Below the pieces are notes generated by a model. It did not search any database and was not told the DNA's origin. It saw only the letters and a list, made by a program, of their open reading frames with translations. Source: G020353115 sp964389685 (lineage in GTDB: Bacteria > Bacteroidota > Bacteroidia > Bacteroidales > VadinHA17). Taken from it: a DNA stretch of 64,000 nucleotides. The stretch spans positions 1 to 64,000 of the forward strand of contig CAYMFM010000010.1 of assembly GCA_964389685.1 (NCBI GenBank). The letters are read 5' to 3'. The position numbers were made by a program, and so were the translations under genes. Numbering within the stretch: position 1 is the stretch's first letter; the number at the start of each line of letters is the position of its first letter. Shown piece by piece: positions 15,059 through 23,668 of this stretch.

Positions 15059-15091
15059 ACCTGTCAGACGACTTTAAGGCGTCTGACAGGT
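15059..15091 (+). repeat. Perfect 12-bp palindrome in the leader of the PfkB kinase gene
   Basis: ACCTGTCAGACG (15059-15070) and CGTCTGACAGGT (15080-15091) pair perfectly around a 9-base loop. The hairpin ends 19 bases before the ATG at 15111, so it could affect translation, or it may be one copy of a dispersed palindromic repeat. No T tract follows. Confidence 0.6.
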
Positions 15092-15110
15092 TATGCATAC
15101 TTAACTGCTT

Positions 15111-16085
15111 ATGACAAAAATCCTCGGAATGGGCAATGCACTGGTGGATATCCTTGTCCGTCTGGAATCAGATCAAACACTGAAACAGTTTGCGCTACCT
15201 AAAGGGAGCATGCAGCTGGTGGATGGAGAAAGATCAAGAAAGATACTCGCCGGAATTGCTCATCTTAACACTGCGATCGCATCCGGAGGATCCGCAGCAA
15301 ACACCATACATGGACTGGCAAAATTAGGAATAGACACCGGTTTTATCGGTACGATCGGACGTGACCGTTGGGGAGACCTTTTCCGGAACGATATGGAAAG
15401 TCATCACATTGAGCCGATACTGTTCACCAGCCAATCAGAAACGGGAAGGGCGATTTCACTCATATCCCTGGATTCAGAACGGACCTTTGCAACCTATCTG
15501 GGAGCAGCTGTTGAACTGGCTCCCGATCGGATTACAGAAGAACTCTTCCAGGGATTTACCATGTTCTATATGGAAGGATACCTGGTTCAGAACCATGATT
15601 TGGTGCGAAAGGCATTTCAACTGGCAAAGCAGGAAAAACTTCACATTGCCCTCGATATGGCAAGCTATAATGTTGTTGAAGAGAACCTTGATTTCCTGAA
15701 GGAGATGGCTCAGGAATATGTCGATATCATCTTTGCGAATGAGGAGGAGGCGAGAAGTTTTACCGGGAAACCACCGGAAGAAGCATTGATCGACATGGCC
15801 GGAATGTGTGAAATAGCGGTTGTTAAAACCGGCAGAACCGGTTCTTTCATAAAGCGGGGTAGCGAAGTTCATAAAGTTGGCATCGTTGAGGTTGATAGTA
15901 TGGATACAACCGGTGCAGGAGATCTTTATGCTTCGGGTTTCCTATACGGACTGGTCAATGGATTTTCATTAGAACGGTGTGGAGAAATCGGCGCCCTGTT
16001 AGCCGGGAAAGTGATTGAAGTGATCGGTGCAAGAATGGAAGACGCTCAATGGGAGATCATCCGGAATCAGTTATCCTGGGAGTAG
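15111..16085 (+). CDS. PfkB family carbohydrate kinase (adenosine kinase-like)
   Basis: A 324-residue cytoplasmic kinase. The N-terminal substrate motif is ASGGSAANTIHGLAKLG (58-73), typical of adenosine kinase/ribokinase-like members. The C-terminal ATP/anion-hole motif DTTGAGD is at 265-271, with Asp271 as the catalytic base. The nucleoside-like pattern and the overall length fit adenosine kinases of Bacteroidota, which phosphorylate adenosine or a related ribonucleoside for salvage; another sugar substrate cannot be excluded. The neighbour, on the opposite strand, is a deoxynucleoside kinase, which fits a salvage theme. An unusual hairpin lies in its leader. Confidence 0.85.
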   Translation: MTKILGMGNALVDILVRLESDQTLKQFALPKGSMQLVDGERSRKILAGIAHLNTAIASGGSAANTIHGLAKLGIDTGFIGTIGRDRWGDLFRNDMESHHIEPILFTSQSETGRAISLISLDSERTFATYLGAAVELAPDRITEELFQGFTMFYMEGYLVQNHDLVRKAFQLAKQEKLHIALDMASYNVVEENLDFLKEMAQEYVDIIFANEEEARSFTGKPPEEALIDMAGMCEIAVVKTGRTGSFIKRGSEVHKVGIVEVDSMDTTGAGDLYASGFLYGLVNGFSLERCGEIGALLAGKVIEVIGARMEDAQWEIIRNQLSWE

Positions 16086-16116
16086 CGAGAGTAAAAAGAT
16101 CCCTATTGGGTAACCG

Positions 16117-16731
16117 TTAAAACAATCCGTGAATCTCAGCATTGATTTTATCAATTACCTTACTCAGATCTTCTGTATTGTCCGGGAAGTTATGATCATC
16201 CGCTTCAATGATCAGCAGTTTGCCAAGATTGTACGTTTCGATCCAGGCTTCGTACCGTTCATTCAGCCTCTTCAGGTAGTCGAGCCGTATGGTCGCTTCA
16301 TATTTCCTTCCCCGTTTCTGTATCTGGTTTACGAGTGTAGGGACCGTTGCACGAAGGTAGAGCAGCAGATCGGGGGGCTGGATCAGGGAACTCATCAGGT
16401 TAAACAGGGTAAAATAATTTTCAAAATCCCGGGTGGACATCAGTCCCATGGAGTGAAGGTTCGGTGCGAAAATGTATGCATCCTCGTAAATGGTCCTGTC
16501 CTGAATTACCGTTTTGCCCTTTTTTCGGATTTCCAGGATCTGGTTAAAACGGCTATTCAGAAAATAGATCTGTAAATTAAAGGACCATCGCTGCATATCT
16601 TCATAGAAATCATTCAAATATGGATTGTCTTCAACATCTTCATAGTGTGCTTCCCAGCCAAAATGTTTGGCTAACAGACCGGTAAGCGTTGTCTTTCCGG
16701 ATCCGATATTTCCAGCTATGGCAATGTGCAT
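16117..16731 (-). CDS. Deoxynucleoside kinase
   Basis: A 204-residue enzyme of the deoxyadenosine/deoxyguanosine kinase family, which phosphorylates deoxynucleosides with ATP for DNA precursor salvage. The P-loop GNIGSGKTT is at 7-15. The substrate-site acid is in YEDVEDNPY (about 30-38). The DRTIYEDAYIFA segment carries the Asp-Arg pair that binds and activates the 5'-OH. A lid region rich in Arg (QKRGRKYEATIR) follows. Length and motif order match the bacterial family. It is convergent with the adenosine-kinase-like gene, 31 bases apart. Confidence 0.92.
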   Translation of the reverse strand: MHIAIAGNIGSGKTTLTGLLAKHFGWEAHYEDVEDNPYLNDFYEDMQRWSFNLQIYFLNSRFNQILEIRKKGKTVIQDRTIYEDAYIFAPNLHSMGLMSTRDFENYFTLFNLMSSLIQPPDLLLYLRATVPTLVNQIQKRGRKYEATIRLDYLKRLNERYEAWIETYNLGKLLIIEADDHNFPDNTEDLSKVIDKINAEIHGLF

Positions 16732-16798
16732 GGTGAATAATTATTTTGGTTCAAAGGGCAATTAAAAGTAAGAATTATTTTCAATGATTCCACAGGGT

Positions 16799-18325
16799 TT
16801 ATGAAAATGTCATTTTATCGTTGATCTTTTTTACCTCATCGACGTATCGGCGGTCATTAGCAAGCCTGGGCACTTTGTTCTGTCCTCCGAGTTTGTTGTT
16901 TTCCCTAAACCAATGGTAAAATACTCCCGGTTTCATACTGCAAACTACTGGCTTAGTCAGAGTGATATTCTTATACCGTTTGGCTTCGTAGTCTGAGTTA
17001 ATGGACATTAATGCCTGATCCAGCTCATTGGTGAACAGCTCCAGATCCGAAGGGGGTGTTTCAAATTCGATAAGCCATTCGTGACTTCCATTCTGATCAT
17101 CTTTCATGTATATTGGGCCAGCAGTATATTCATTGATTACAGCACCCGTTTTGTTGCAGGCTTTTTGAAGTGCCAGGGTGGCATTATCGATTATGATCTC
17201 TTCTCCGAAAGCATTGATGAAATGTTTGGTACGACCGGTAATTTTGATCTTGTGAGGATAAAGGGAATTAAACATAACGGTATCTCCAATCATGTACCTC
17301 CACAAGCCACCATTTGTAGAAATCACCATGGCATAGTTCCGGCCCTTTTCGATGTCTGCTATTGGAAGCACCGTGGCATTATCGGTATCAATTTCTTCCA
17401 GGGGAATGAATTCATAAAAAACACCATAGTCGAGCATCAACAGCATATCGTCACTTGCCGGATCATCCTGGATACTGAAGAATCCCTCCGAGGCATTATA
17501 GACTTCCATGTAATTCATGTTATCCGACGGTATGATTTTTCGAAACTGCTCACGGTAGGGGATAAAACTGACCCCACCGTGTGTGAACAGTTCAAGATTG
17601 GGCCAGATCTCAAGGAGGTGCTTTTTCCCTGTCACGTCAAGAATGTGTTTGAGAAGGACCAGGTTCCAGGAGGGGACGCCGGCAATGTTTGTAACATTCT
17701 CTTTTACCGTTGCTTTTGTGATTTCATCCAGTTTTTCTTCCCATTCCTCAAGCAGGGCAATTTTCCTGGAGGGTGTTCGAATAAGATCGACCCAGAGGGG
17801 GATATTTTCAAGGAGAATCGCAGAGAGATCCCCATAAAATGATTCGTTGCTGAAGTTATTGATCTGTGTACTGCCTCCCAGGGTTAATCCTTTTCCCTGG
17901 AAAATTTTTGTGTCCGGGAAATTAGCTGAATAGAGCACAAGCACATCCTTCCCTCCCCTGAAGTGACACTCCTCCAGTGCCTCCCTGGTAACGGGAATGA
18001 ATTTACTTTTATCGCTTGTTGTTCCTGAGGATTTCGCGAACCACTTTATTTCACCGGGCCAGAGGATGTTTTTTTCTCCGTCACGCAAGCGCTGGATAAT
18101 GGGCTTGAGATCATCATAACTTTGGATCGGCAGTCGTTTCTGGAAAACGGTAACATTGTTAATTGAGGCGAAATCATGTTTTAGCCCCCACTCAGTATCT
18201 TTTGCCCTATCCAGTAATTTCATCAATACCTCCTGCTGTACTTCAAAAGGATAGTTTCGGAACAGATCAATCTGCTGCATCCTCTTGCTGTTCAGCCGGG
18301 TTATTATGAAAGGAAGAATAGGCAT
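16799..18325 (-). CDS. GH3 family acyl-acid-amido synthetase-like protein
   Basis: A 508-residue protein of the GH3 family, first known from plant auxin and jasmonate conjugation. The ANL-type adenylation loop is FAKSSGTTSDKSKFIPVT. Further motifs are YNASEGFF and a C-terminal domain with KITGRTKHFINAFGEE. Known members activate a carboxylic acid with ATP and join it to an amino acid. Bacterial members are common in Bacteroidota, but their substrates are mostly unknown. A promoter box (18363-18370) lies just upstream, after recO. There is no metabolic partner beside it. Confidence 0.9.
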   Translation of the reverse strand: MPILPFIITRLNSKRMQQIDLFRNYPFEVQQEVLMKLLDRAKDTEWGLKHDFASINNVTVFQKRLPIQSYDDLKPIIQRLRDGEKNILWPGEIKWFAKSSGTTSDKSKFIPVTREALEECHFRGGKDVLVLYSANFPDTKIFQGKGLTLGGSTQINNFSNESFYGDLSAILLENIPLWVDLIRTPSRKIALLEEWEEKLDEITKATVKENVTNIAGVPSWNLVLLKHILDVTGKKHLLEIWPNLELFTHGGVSFIPYREQFRKIIPSDNMNYMEVYNASEGFFSIQDDPASDDMLLMLDYGVFYEFIPLEEIDTDNATVLPIADIEKGRNYAMVISTNGGLWRYMIGDTVMFNSLYPHKIKITGRTKHFINAFGEEIIIDNATLALQKACNKTGAVINEYTAGPIYMKDDQNGSHEWLIEFETPPSDLELFTNELDQALMSINSDYEAKRYKNITLTKPVVCSMKPGVFYHWFRENNKLGGQNKVPRLANDRRYVDEVKKINDKMTFS

Positions 18326-18362
18326 TGCCTCTTAGCAACTTGATGAAAACAGACGTTTATTT

Positions 18363-18370
18363 CAAAGGTA
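18363..18370 (-). promoter_or_regulatory. Promoter -7 box of the GH3 gene
   Basis: TACCTTTG on the reverse strand matches TAnnTTTG. It lies in the 52-base gap between recO and the GH3 gene, so GH3 can be transcribed on its own. Confidence 0.45.
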
Positions 18371-18377
18371 AATATAA

Positions 18378-19103
18378 TTAATGAAAGACTTCCTTTAAAA
18401 TTTGAAGTGAATTCACCTCCCCGAAACCACTGACATGAATCTGATAATACTCGATTATTTTTTCCAGCAAATGATATCGTTTTCCGGATGATATCTTCCA
18501 CTCATTGAGATTGTTAGAGTTAAGCTGCAATGCATTGTTCAGGTCGTTGCTCATAGCGGGTCTCATATAATCCGGATGAAAGGGAACAGCAGGAATAAAT
18601 GTTCCGTTCCGGAGGTCAAAAATTGGGTTCCCCTTACTATGGGATTTCTCCGGATAGAATCCCAAATATTTTGTAAGCTGAAGCAGAAACATGATGTGAA
18701 AATTGGAAGTACCGCTTTCCGTCATATCCAGAAGCTGGATGGTATGGAACAGGAATTCAAAAAGCTCTTTATTGCTTTCTTCTTCCCGGATCGATTTGTA
18801 TAATACTTCAGCAATAAACAGGGCAAGCGTACTCTTAACAACCTGGTAAGGGATGGAGTTGAACGCAATCAGGTTTTTCATTTCCTTCACCCGTTGGAGA
18901 TCGCGGTTTGGTTGATAATATATATCCATATCAAGGATGAAGAGTGGTTGAAGAATATTTGCCTTCTCAGCTGTTCCCCTGCCCCTAACACGGTTTATCA
19001 TGAAAGATCTCCGCCCGTAGGCTTCCGTGTATATGGTAGCAATGACACTGGATTCGGAGAATTTAATATGATGTAAAACAATTCCTTTAGTTTTTGAAAG
19101 CAT
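18378..19103 (-). CDS. recO: DNA repair protein RecO
   Basis: A 241-residue protein with the RecO layout: an N-terminal OB fold (residues 1-80, starting with LSKTKGIVLHHIKFSESSVI and including YGRRSFMINRVRG), then an all-helical domain. RecO works with RecR and RecF to load RecA on SSB-coated single-stranded DNA during gap repair. Length matches Bacteroidota RecO, and no zinc-binding Cys cluster is present, as is common in this phylum. The gene is divergent from the cyclase gene at 19187; 83 bases between them must hold both promoters. Confidence 0.9.
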   Translation of the reverse strand: MLSKTKGIVLHHIKFSESSVIATIYTEAYGRRSFMINRVRGRGTAEKANILQPLFILDMDIYYQPNRDLQRVKEMKNLIAFNSIPYQVVKSTLALFIAEVLYKSIREEESNKELFEFLFHTIQLLDMTESGTSNFHIMFLLQLTKYLGFYPEKSHSKGNPIFDLRNGTFIPAVPFHPDYMRPAMSNDLNNALQLNSNNLNEWKISSGKRYHLLEKIIEYYQIHVSGFGEVNSLQILKEVFH

Positions 19104-19186
19104 GCCGGGTGGGAATTCAGTTAACGCAATTTTTAAAACATAACAAATTTATATAAATTAAAGGTGTATTTTTACATCAAACAAGG

Positions 19187-20599
19187 ATGAATATGGATAA
19201 AAATAAGGAAAACGAATTGGTAAAACGAATTGCCAAACTGGCAAAACAGACTCAGGATCTGGAAAATCAGGTAAAGGAGCTATTAAAGGAGAATGAAAAA
19301 CTGACCCAGGATCTGGGAAAAAGGAAGGCGTTACTTGATACACTTACCCCTGAACAACGTGATCTGGAAGGTAAAATTGAAAGCCGACCTTCCTCCATGA
19401 AGTTTAAAATGGCAACTGTTCTGTTTGCTGATATTCATGGTTTTAATCGCATATCCAGTGAAATGGATTCAGAAGCCCTGATGGATGAGTTGGATGGGAT
19501 CTTTTTTCAGTTCGACGCGATTGTAAAAAAATACAACATTGAAAAAATCAAAACCATCGGTGATTCCTATATGTGTGCAGGAGGTATTCCCGTTAAAAAT
19601 ATCACCAACCCCGTTGATGTCGTTATGGCTGCATTGGAAATGCAGGAATACCTCAAGCAGGTCCGAAAGAAAACCAATCCGAATGCCGGCCAGGTTTGGG
19701 AACTGAAGTTGGGTGTTCACACAGGCCCGGTGACTGCCGCGGTTGCCGGCAAAAAGAAAATCTCATATGATATCAAGGGGGACACGGTGAATACAGCCAC
19801 CCGGATCGAATCCACTTCTGAAACCGGTAAGATCATCATTTCCGTAATGACCTACGAGCTGGTGAAAGAATTCTTTGTGTGTGAGTATTATGGCAAAATG
19901 CCGGTAAAATATAAAGCCGATCTTGATATGTATTCGGTGAAAGGATTGAAACCGGAATTTTCTGAAGGAGGGGATGGTATTACACCAAACCAAGCCTTCT
20001 GGATAAAATTCGGACTGATCCAGTTTACTGATATTCAGGAGATCATATTGGATAAACTGGAAAAGGAATTACCGGCTTACCTTTACTATCACAATGTAAA
20101 ACACACCGTTGATGTAGTAACAGAAGTTGAACTGATCGGATGGGGTGAAGGTGTTTCGGATGAGGAGATACTGCTGTTAAAAACTGCAGGTTTGTTCCAC
20201 GATGCCGGTCATACCGTTGATTATGATACGCACGAGTACCAGGGTACATTGCTTGCCAGGGAGATGTTACCCAAATACAACTATACTCCGGAGCACATCG
20301 ACCGCATCTGCGAAATCATCATGTCAACAAAACTTCCACCGGAACCCCAAACCCTGCTGGAAGCAATCATTTGTGATTCTGACCTTGATTACCTGGGTCG
20401 AAGCGATTTTATCCCGGTCTCAAACACCCTCTACCAGGAGCTGAAAGAGCAAAATAAGATCGGGAGCCTTAACGATTGGAATAAATTGCAGGTGAAGTTT
20501 ATATCCGGGCACCAATATTTTACAAAAACAGCCCGTAGCCTGAGGGAAGTTAACAAGCAGAAACAGATCGAACGAATCTCCAGCCAGATTACGGATTAG
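19187..20599 (+). CDS. Soluble adenylate cyclase fused to an HD phosphohydrolase domain
   Basis: A 470-residue protein without membrane segments. Residues 8-65 are a coiled coil. A class III cyclase domain follows (about 72-255). Its metal ligands are Asp82 (FADIHGF) and Asp126. Lys122 (KIKTIGD) and Asp195 (YDIKGD) are the pair that selects ATP, so cAMP is the likely product. Asn202 and Arg206 (VNTATR) complete the site. Residues about 275-430 are an HD domain with His306, His338-Asp339 (FHDAGH), His349 and Asp397. HD domains often cleave phosphoesters, so synthesis and breakdown may be joined. A close paralogue with a membrane sensor is at 24594. The start codon could be 19193. Confidence 0.88.
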   Translation: MNMDKNKENELVKRIAKLAKQTQDLENQVKELLKENEKLTQDLGKRKALLDTLTPEQRDLEGKIESRPSSMKFKMATVLFADIHGFNRISSEMDSEALMDELDGIFFQFDAIVKKYNIEKIKTIGDSYMCAGGIPVKNITNPVDVVMAALEMQEYLKQVRKKTNPNAGQVWELKLGVHTGPVTAAVAGKKKISYDIKGDTVNTATRIESTSETGKIIISVMTYELVKEFFVCEYYGKMPVKYKADLDMYSVKGLKPEFSEGGDGITPNQAFWIKFGLIQFTDIQEIILDKLEKELPAYLYYHNVKHTVDVVTEVELIGWGEGVSDEEILLLKTAGLFHDAGHTVDYDTHEYQGTLLAREMLPKYNYTPEHIDRICEIIMSTKLPPEPQTLLEAIICDSDLDYLGRSDFIPVSNTLYQELKEQNKIGSLNDWNKLQVKFISGHQYFTKTARSLREVNKQKQIERISSQITD

Positions 20600-22905
20600 T
20601 GGAGAAAAAGAAGCTTGGCTATATGGGTTTTTGATCCGTCTTCGTTGGTACAGAGAATGAGGTAAACGCCCGAGTGTACGCGATCTCTGGAAAAATTCCG
20701 ACCATCCCAAATGGCTTGTCCTCCCAGAGAGGTTGTCTCGAAAACAATATTCCCACTGATATCCGTTATTTTCACATTTACGTTTGATACCAGACCGGTG
20801 ATGGTAATGGGTCCTGAATAATCCTGCCTCACCGGATTGGGGAATACATACACATTCCTGAAATCACCGGCACCACCAGTAGCAGTGCTTCTGAAGGAGA
20901 TAACACCTTTCCCGGTACCAAAAAACACTTCGCCGGAAAGGTGGTCAATGGCAATGGAAACGATTTGATTTGACAGCAGCGGAGAGTTTGATTCGTTGAA
21001 ATGGTGAATTTCCTGGAGCCCGTCTTCTGTCAGCAGGAAAACTCCGGCATCGGCCGTTCCGATCCACTTGCGATTGGCTCCGTCAACAGCAATGGAGGTA
21101 ATCGTCTCTGTTCCAAGGAGGTAATCTGCCAGACCGCTTCCATCATTTCGTGGAACCTTTATTCGTTGAGCGGTAAGCGTTCCCTCAAGAAATATATTTT
21201 CTGGATTATAATATACCAGAGGACCCTGATTGGTGCCAACCCAGATATCGCCCTCCAGATCTTCAGCAATGGAATAGACATCATTCAGGGTATTACCATC
21301 CTGATCGATGATCGAAAATTTTCGAAACCGATCGTCATTTTCGTCATCTATTGTCCCGTTGTTATCGAACGCAAACAACCCGAAGCCACGCGGAAGTACC
21401 AGCCATTTGTGATCGAGTTGGGTTACGATTATCTCGGTGATGGTTGGAGCATTTATCAAGGCTCCATAGGGAAAGCTCTTCCATGATCCATCCCTCTTTT
21501 TTACAGAAACCGTGCTTAAAACCCCCGAATTTGTTATCCAGAGGTTATGATCAGAATCAAATGCCAAACCACCGATGCGGATATAATCATCACCCGGATA
21601 AATACTTTGAAGGGTGGAGGGATCCGATTCTTTATAGTGATGCACCAATTCGCGGTTGTAATATTCCATCAGACCATGCCCCCAGGAACCGGCATAAAAC
21701 CGTTTTGGATCAAGGGGATCGGAAAGTACAGAAAGGATATCCCTGACTGAATAATCAACGATTGATTGCCATGAATCATCGCTAAAAATGAATACTTCCC
21801 CGGGATTGAATACACCTGTATTTATTTTCATACCCCCTCCTGCCACATACAGGGATCCATCATTGACAGTCATGTTGAAAACATCATCCGTAAACGGTCC
21901 ATTGGGTTTGATGCTTTCAAAATACCCGGGAGCTGAACGTTTGATCATGCCTGCATAATAATCAGCGATCCATAAGATCCCATTCTCATCCAGAAGGGCG
22001 TCCATAGCTGAGGCAGGTGAAGAGCCATAACTTTCAATTTCCTGCTCTATCTGAAAGGCTTCATCAACGATACGAAGAAGATCGTAACTGGCTATGATGA
22101 GTTTATCCTGGTATCTTTTCAGTGAATAGTTCTTAATTCCGGATCGGGTATCAAATGCTTCCCAACTTGATCCGTTGTACATATACAGGGTATCGGTTTC
22201 CATTTGATCGTCTGATCGGTTAACAAAAATCCGGTTGTTAAACGAGATAATTTCATTGAACCTGCTTGTTGAACCAGGGATGTCAGAAATCCGGTTCCAT
22301 GCGTTGAAATAGATAAGATTTGGATTATTGATGTCAGCTTTTAAAATTCCATCCTTTGTTGCTGCGTAAAGAAAATTCCCATCAAGAGCAAGGCTATAAA
22401 CCTCTGTTTGAGCCCCGTTATCACCAATATAGTAGGTGTCTTTAATCTCTCGTTTTTCAAGATTTACAACGACGATTCCAAATCCACAGGAGAGGTATGC
22501 ATCCGATCCAATGAAAAGAATGTGATTGATGCCCTTGACTCCTGTAATGTTTTTGCGTCTTATGTCTGAAATGTTGTGGATATAGTTTCCACGAATAATA
22601 TCAATGTTTGCATTGGAGTATGCAATAAACAACAATTCATTTTCCGGTGAATAGCGGATGGTGCTGATACCAATGTCGGACAGGCCTGTTATTTTAGTCA
22701 GTTTTTCAATACTTTGATCACTCTTATTCACCAGGAATAAGGCACCACCCGTTGCGCAATATACTTTTGTAGAAGAAGCCGTGATGCTGGTGGCATGGGA
22801 ATAGGAGAGATGATCCCGCCATTCACCCACTTTTATCTGTGCTGATAAAGGGGACAACAAGGTCAAAAGAGACAGAAAAGCAAACATGGCGACAATGCGC
22901 ATCAT
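20596..22905 (-). CDS. porZ: T9SS component PorZ (beta-propeller surface protein)
   Basis: A 769-residue exported protein. Residues 1-22 are a signal peptide (LLSPLSAQ). The N-terminus of the mature protein, KVGEWRDHLSY, is the usual PorZ start. Two seven-bladed beta-propellers of the two-component-regulator type follow (repeats such as LAFDSDHNLWITN and EDLEGDIWVGTNQGP). The last 85 residues are a T9SS sorting-like domain (VYVFPNPV, then VKITDISGNIV). PorZ sits on the cell surface with PorU and helps attach A-LPS to T9SS cargo. Length fits the known protein (about 775). Its end overlaps the convergent cyclase gene by 4 bases. Confidence 0.85.
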   Translation of the reverse strand: MMRIVAMFAFLSLLTLLSPLSAQIKVGEWRDHLSYSHATSITASSTKVYCATGGALFLVNKSDQSIEKLTKITGLSDIGISTIRYSPENELLFIAYSNANIDIIRGNYIHNISDIRRKNITGVKGINHILFIGSDAYLSCGFGIVVVNLEKREIKDTYYIGDNGAQTEVYSLALDGNFLYAATKDGILKADINNPNLIYFNAWNRISDIPGSTSRFNEIISFNNRIFVNRSDDQMETDTLYMYNGSSWEAFDTRSGIKNYSLKRYQDKLIIASYDLLRIVDEAFQIEQEIESYGSSPASAMDALLDENGILWIADYYAGMIKRSAPGYFESIKPNGPFTDDVFNMTVNDGSLYVAGGGMKINTGVFNPGEVFIFSDDSWQSIVDYSVRDILSVLSDPLDPKRFYAGSWGHGLMEYYNRELVHHYKESDPSTLQSIYPGDDYIRIGGLAFDSDHNLWITNSGVLSTVSVKKRDGSWKSFPYGALINAPTITEIIVTQLDHKWLVLPRGFGLFAFDNNGTIDDENDDRFRKFSIIDQDGNTLNDVYSIAEDLEGDIWVGTNQGPLVYYNPENIFLEGTLTAQRIKVPRNDGSGLADYLLGTETITSIAVDGANRKWIGTADAGVFLLTEDGLQEIHHFNESNSPLLSNQIVSIAIDHLSGEVFFGTGKGVISFRSTATGGAGDFRNVYVFPNPVRQDYSGPITITGLVSNVNVKITDISGNIVFETTSLGGQAIWDGRNFSRDRVHSGVYLILCTNEDGSKTHIAKLLFLH

Positions 22906-22994
22906 CTGGGTTAAAGTTTAGCTTGTCGTGATTCCGTGTGAATATTTCAAAAACAGATATTGCAGGGGTTTTAGTATAAAACAGGACATTGATT

Positions 22995-23582
22995 TTATGC
23001 AATGAGCAGGTATTGTATCAGTTTTTGGAATGCAATAGCACGATGTGATACCCTGTTTTTTTCGGTAAGATCCATTTCTGCAAACGTTTTATTGAACCCA
23101 TGAGGCAGGAATATTGGATCGTAGCCGAATCCCGCACGTCCTCGTTTATGATCCAGAATGGTCCCTTTCACTATTCCTTCAAATCGGGTTTCTGCTCCGC
23201 TCATAACCAATGAGATTACAGTCCTGAATTGAGCCTTCCTATTGGTAACAAGTTTCATTTTTTCAAGGACTTTGTTCATGTTTTCTTCCGAATCTTTTCG
23301 TTCACTGGCATATCGTGCTGAAAAGACTCCCGGTTCTCCTCCTAAAGCGTTAATTTCCAAACCTGTGTCATCGGCAAAGGTATCATAACCAAACCGGTTA
23401 AAAACATACCAGGCTTTGTATGAAGCATTTTCTTCGAGGGTATCGTATTCCTCAGGAATATCTTCAACACAACCAATATCATTCAGCCCCAGAAGATGAC
23501 ATTCTGTTCCCAGTTGTGAGCTTAACAGGTCCCTGATTTCCGATAATTTGTATTCGTTATTTGTAGCAAAAACCAACTTCAT
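22995..23582 (-). CDS. rdgB: Non-canonical purine NTP pyrophosphatase (RdgB/HAM1)
   Basis: A 195-residue house-cleaning enzyme that hydrolyses ITP, dITP and XTP to the monophosphates and so keeps deaminated bases out of DNA. Motifs are intact: FATNNEYKLSEI at the N-terminus, FADDTGLEINALGGEPGVFSARYA (its key acidic pair is in ADDTG), and GFGYDPIFLP with SHRAIAF near the end. It is a soluble protein of standard length. The stop of the transcript from the stress gene upstream is only 6 bases before its ATG (see terminator at 23589-23626), which raises a question about how it is transcribed. Confidence 0.94.
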   Translation of the reverse strand: MKLVFATNNEYKLSEIRDLLSSQLGTECHLLGLNDIGCVEDIPEEYDTLEENASYKAWYVFNRFGYDTFADDTGLEINALGGEPGVFSARYASERKDSEENMNKVLEKMKLVTNRKAQFRTVISLVMSGAETRFEGIVKGTILDHKRGRAGFGYDPIFLPHGFNKTFAEMDLTEKNRVSHRAIAFQKLIQYLLIA

Positions 23583-23588
23583 GCGGTA

Positions 23589-23626
23589 ATAAAAAAAAGG
23601 CTATCTCAGTCGTTTTTGAGTTAGCC
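23589..23626 (-). terminator. Strong terminator between usp and rdgB
   Basis: Reading leftward, GGCTAACTCA (23617-23626) pairs with TGAGATAGCC (23599-23608) with one mismatch, and a T-rich tract (23589-23598) follows. The tract ends 6 bases before the rdgB ATG, so it either ends the usp transcript or acts as an attenuator of rdgB. Confidence 0.75.
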
Positions 23627-23668
23627 CCTGAATGAAAATTTTGGTCTCTTTTCTGAACTGGTCTGATG

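Noticed and set aside
17081..17842. 253-codon open frame on the + strand
   Set aside because: It is antisense to the GH3 gene, which has clear family motifs; the long frame is a by-product of its codon use.
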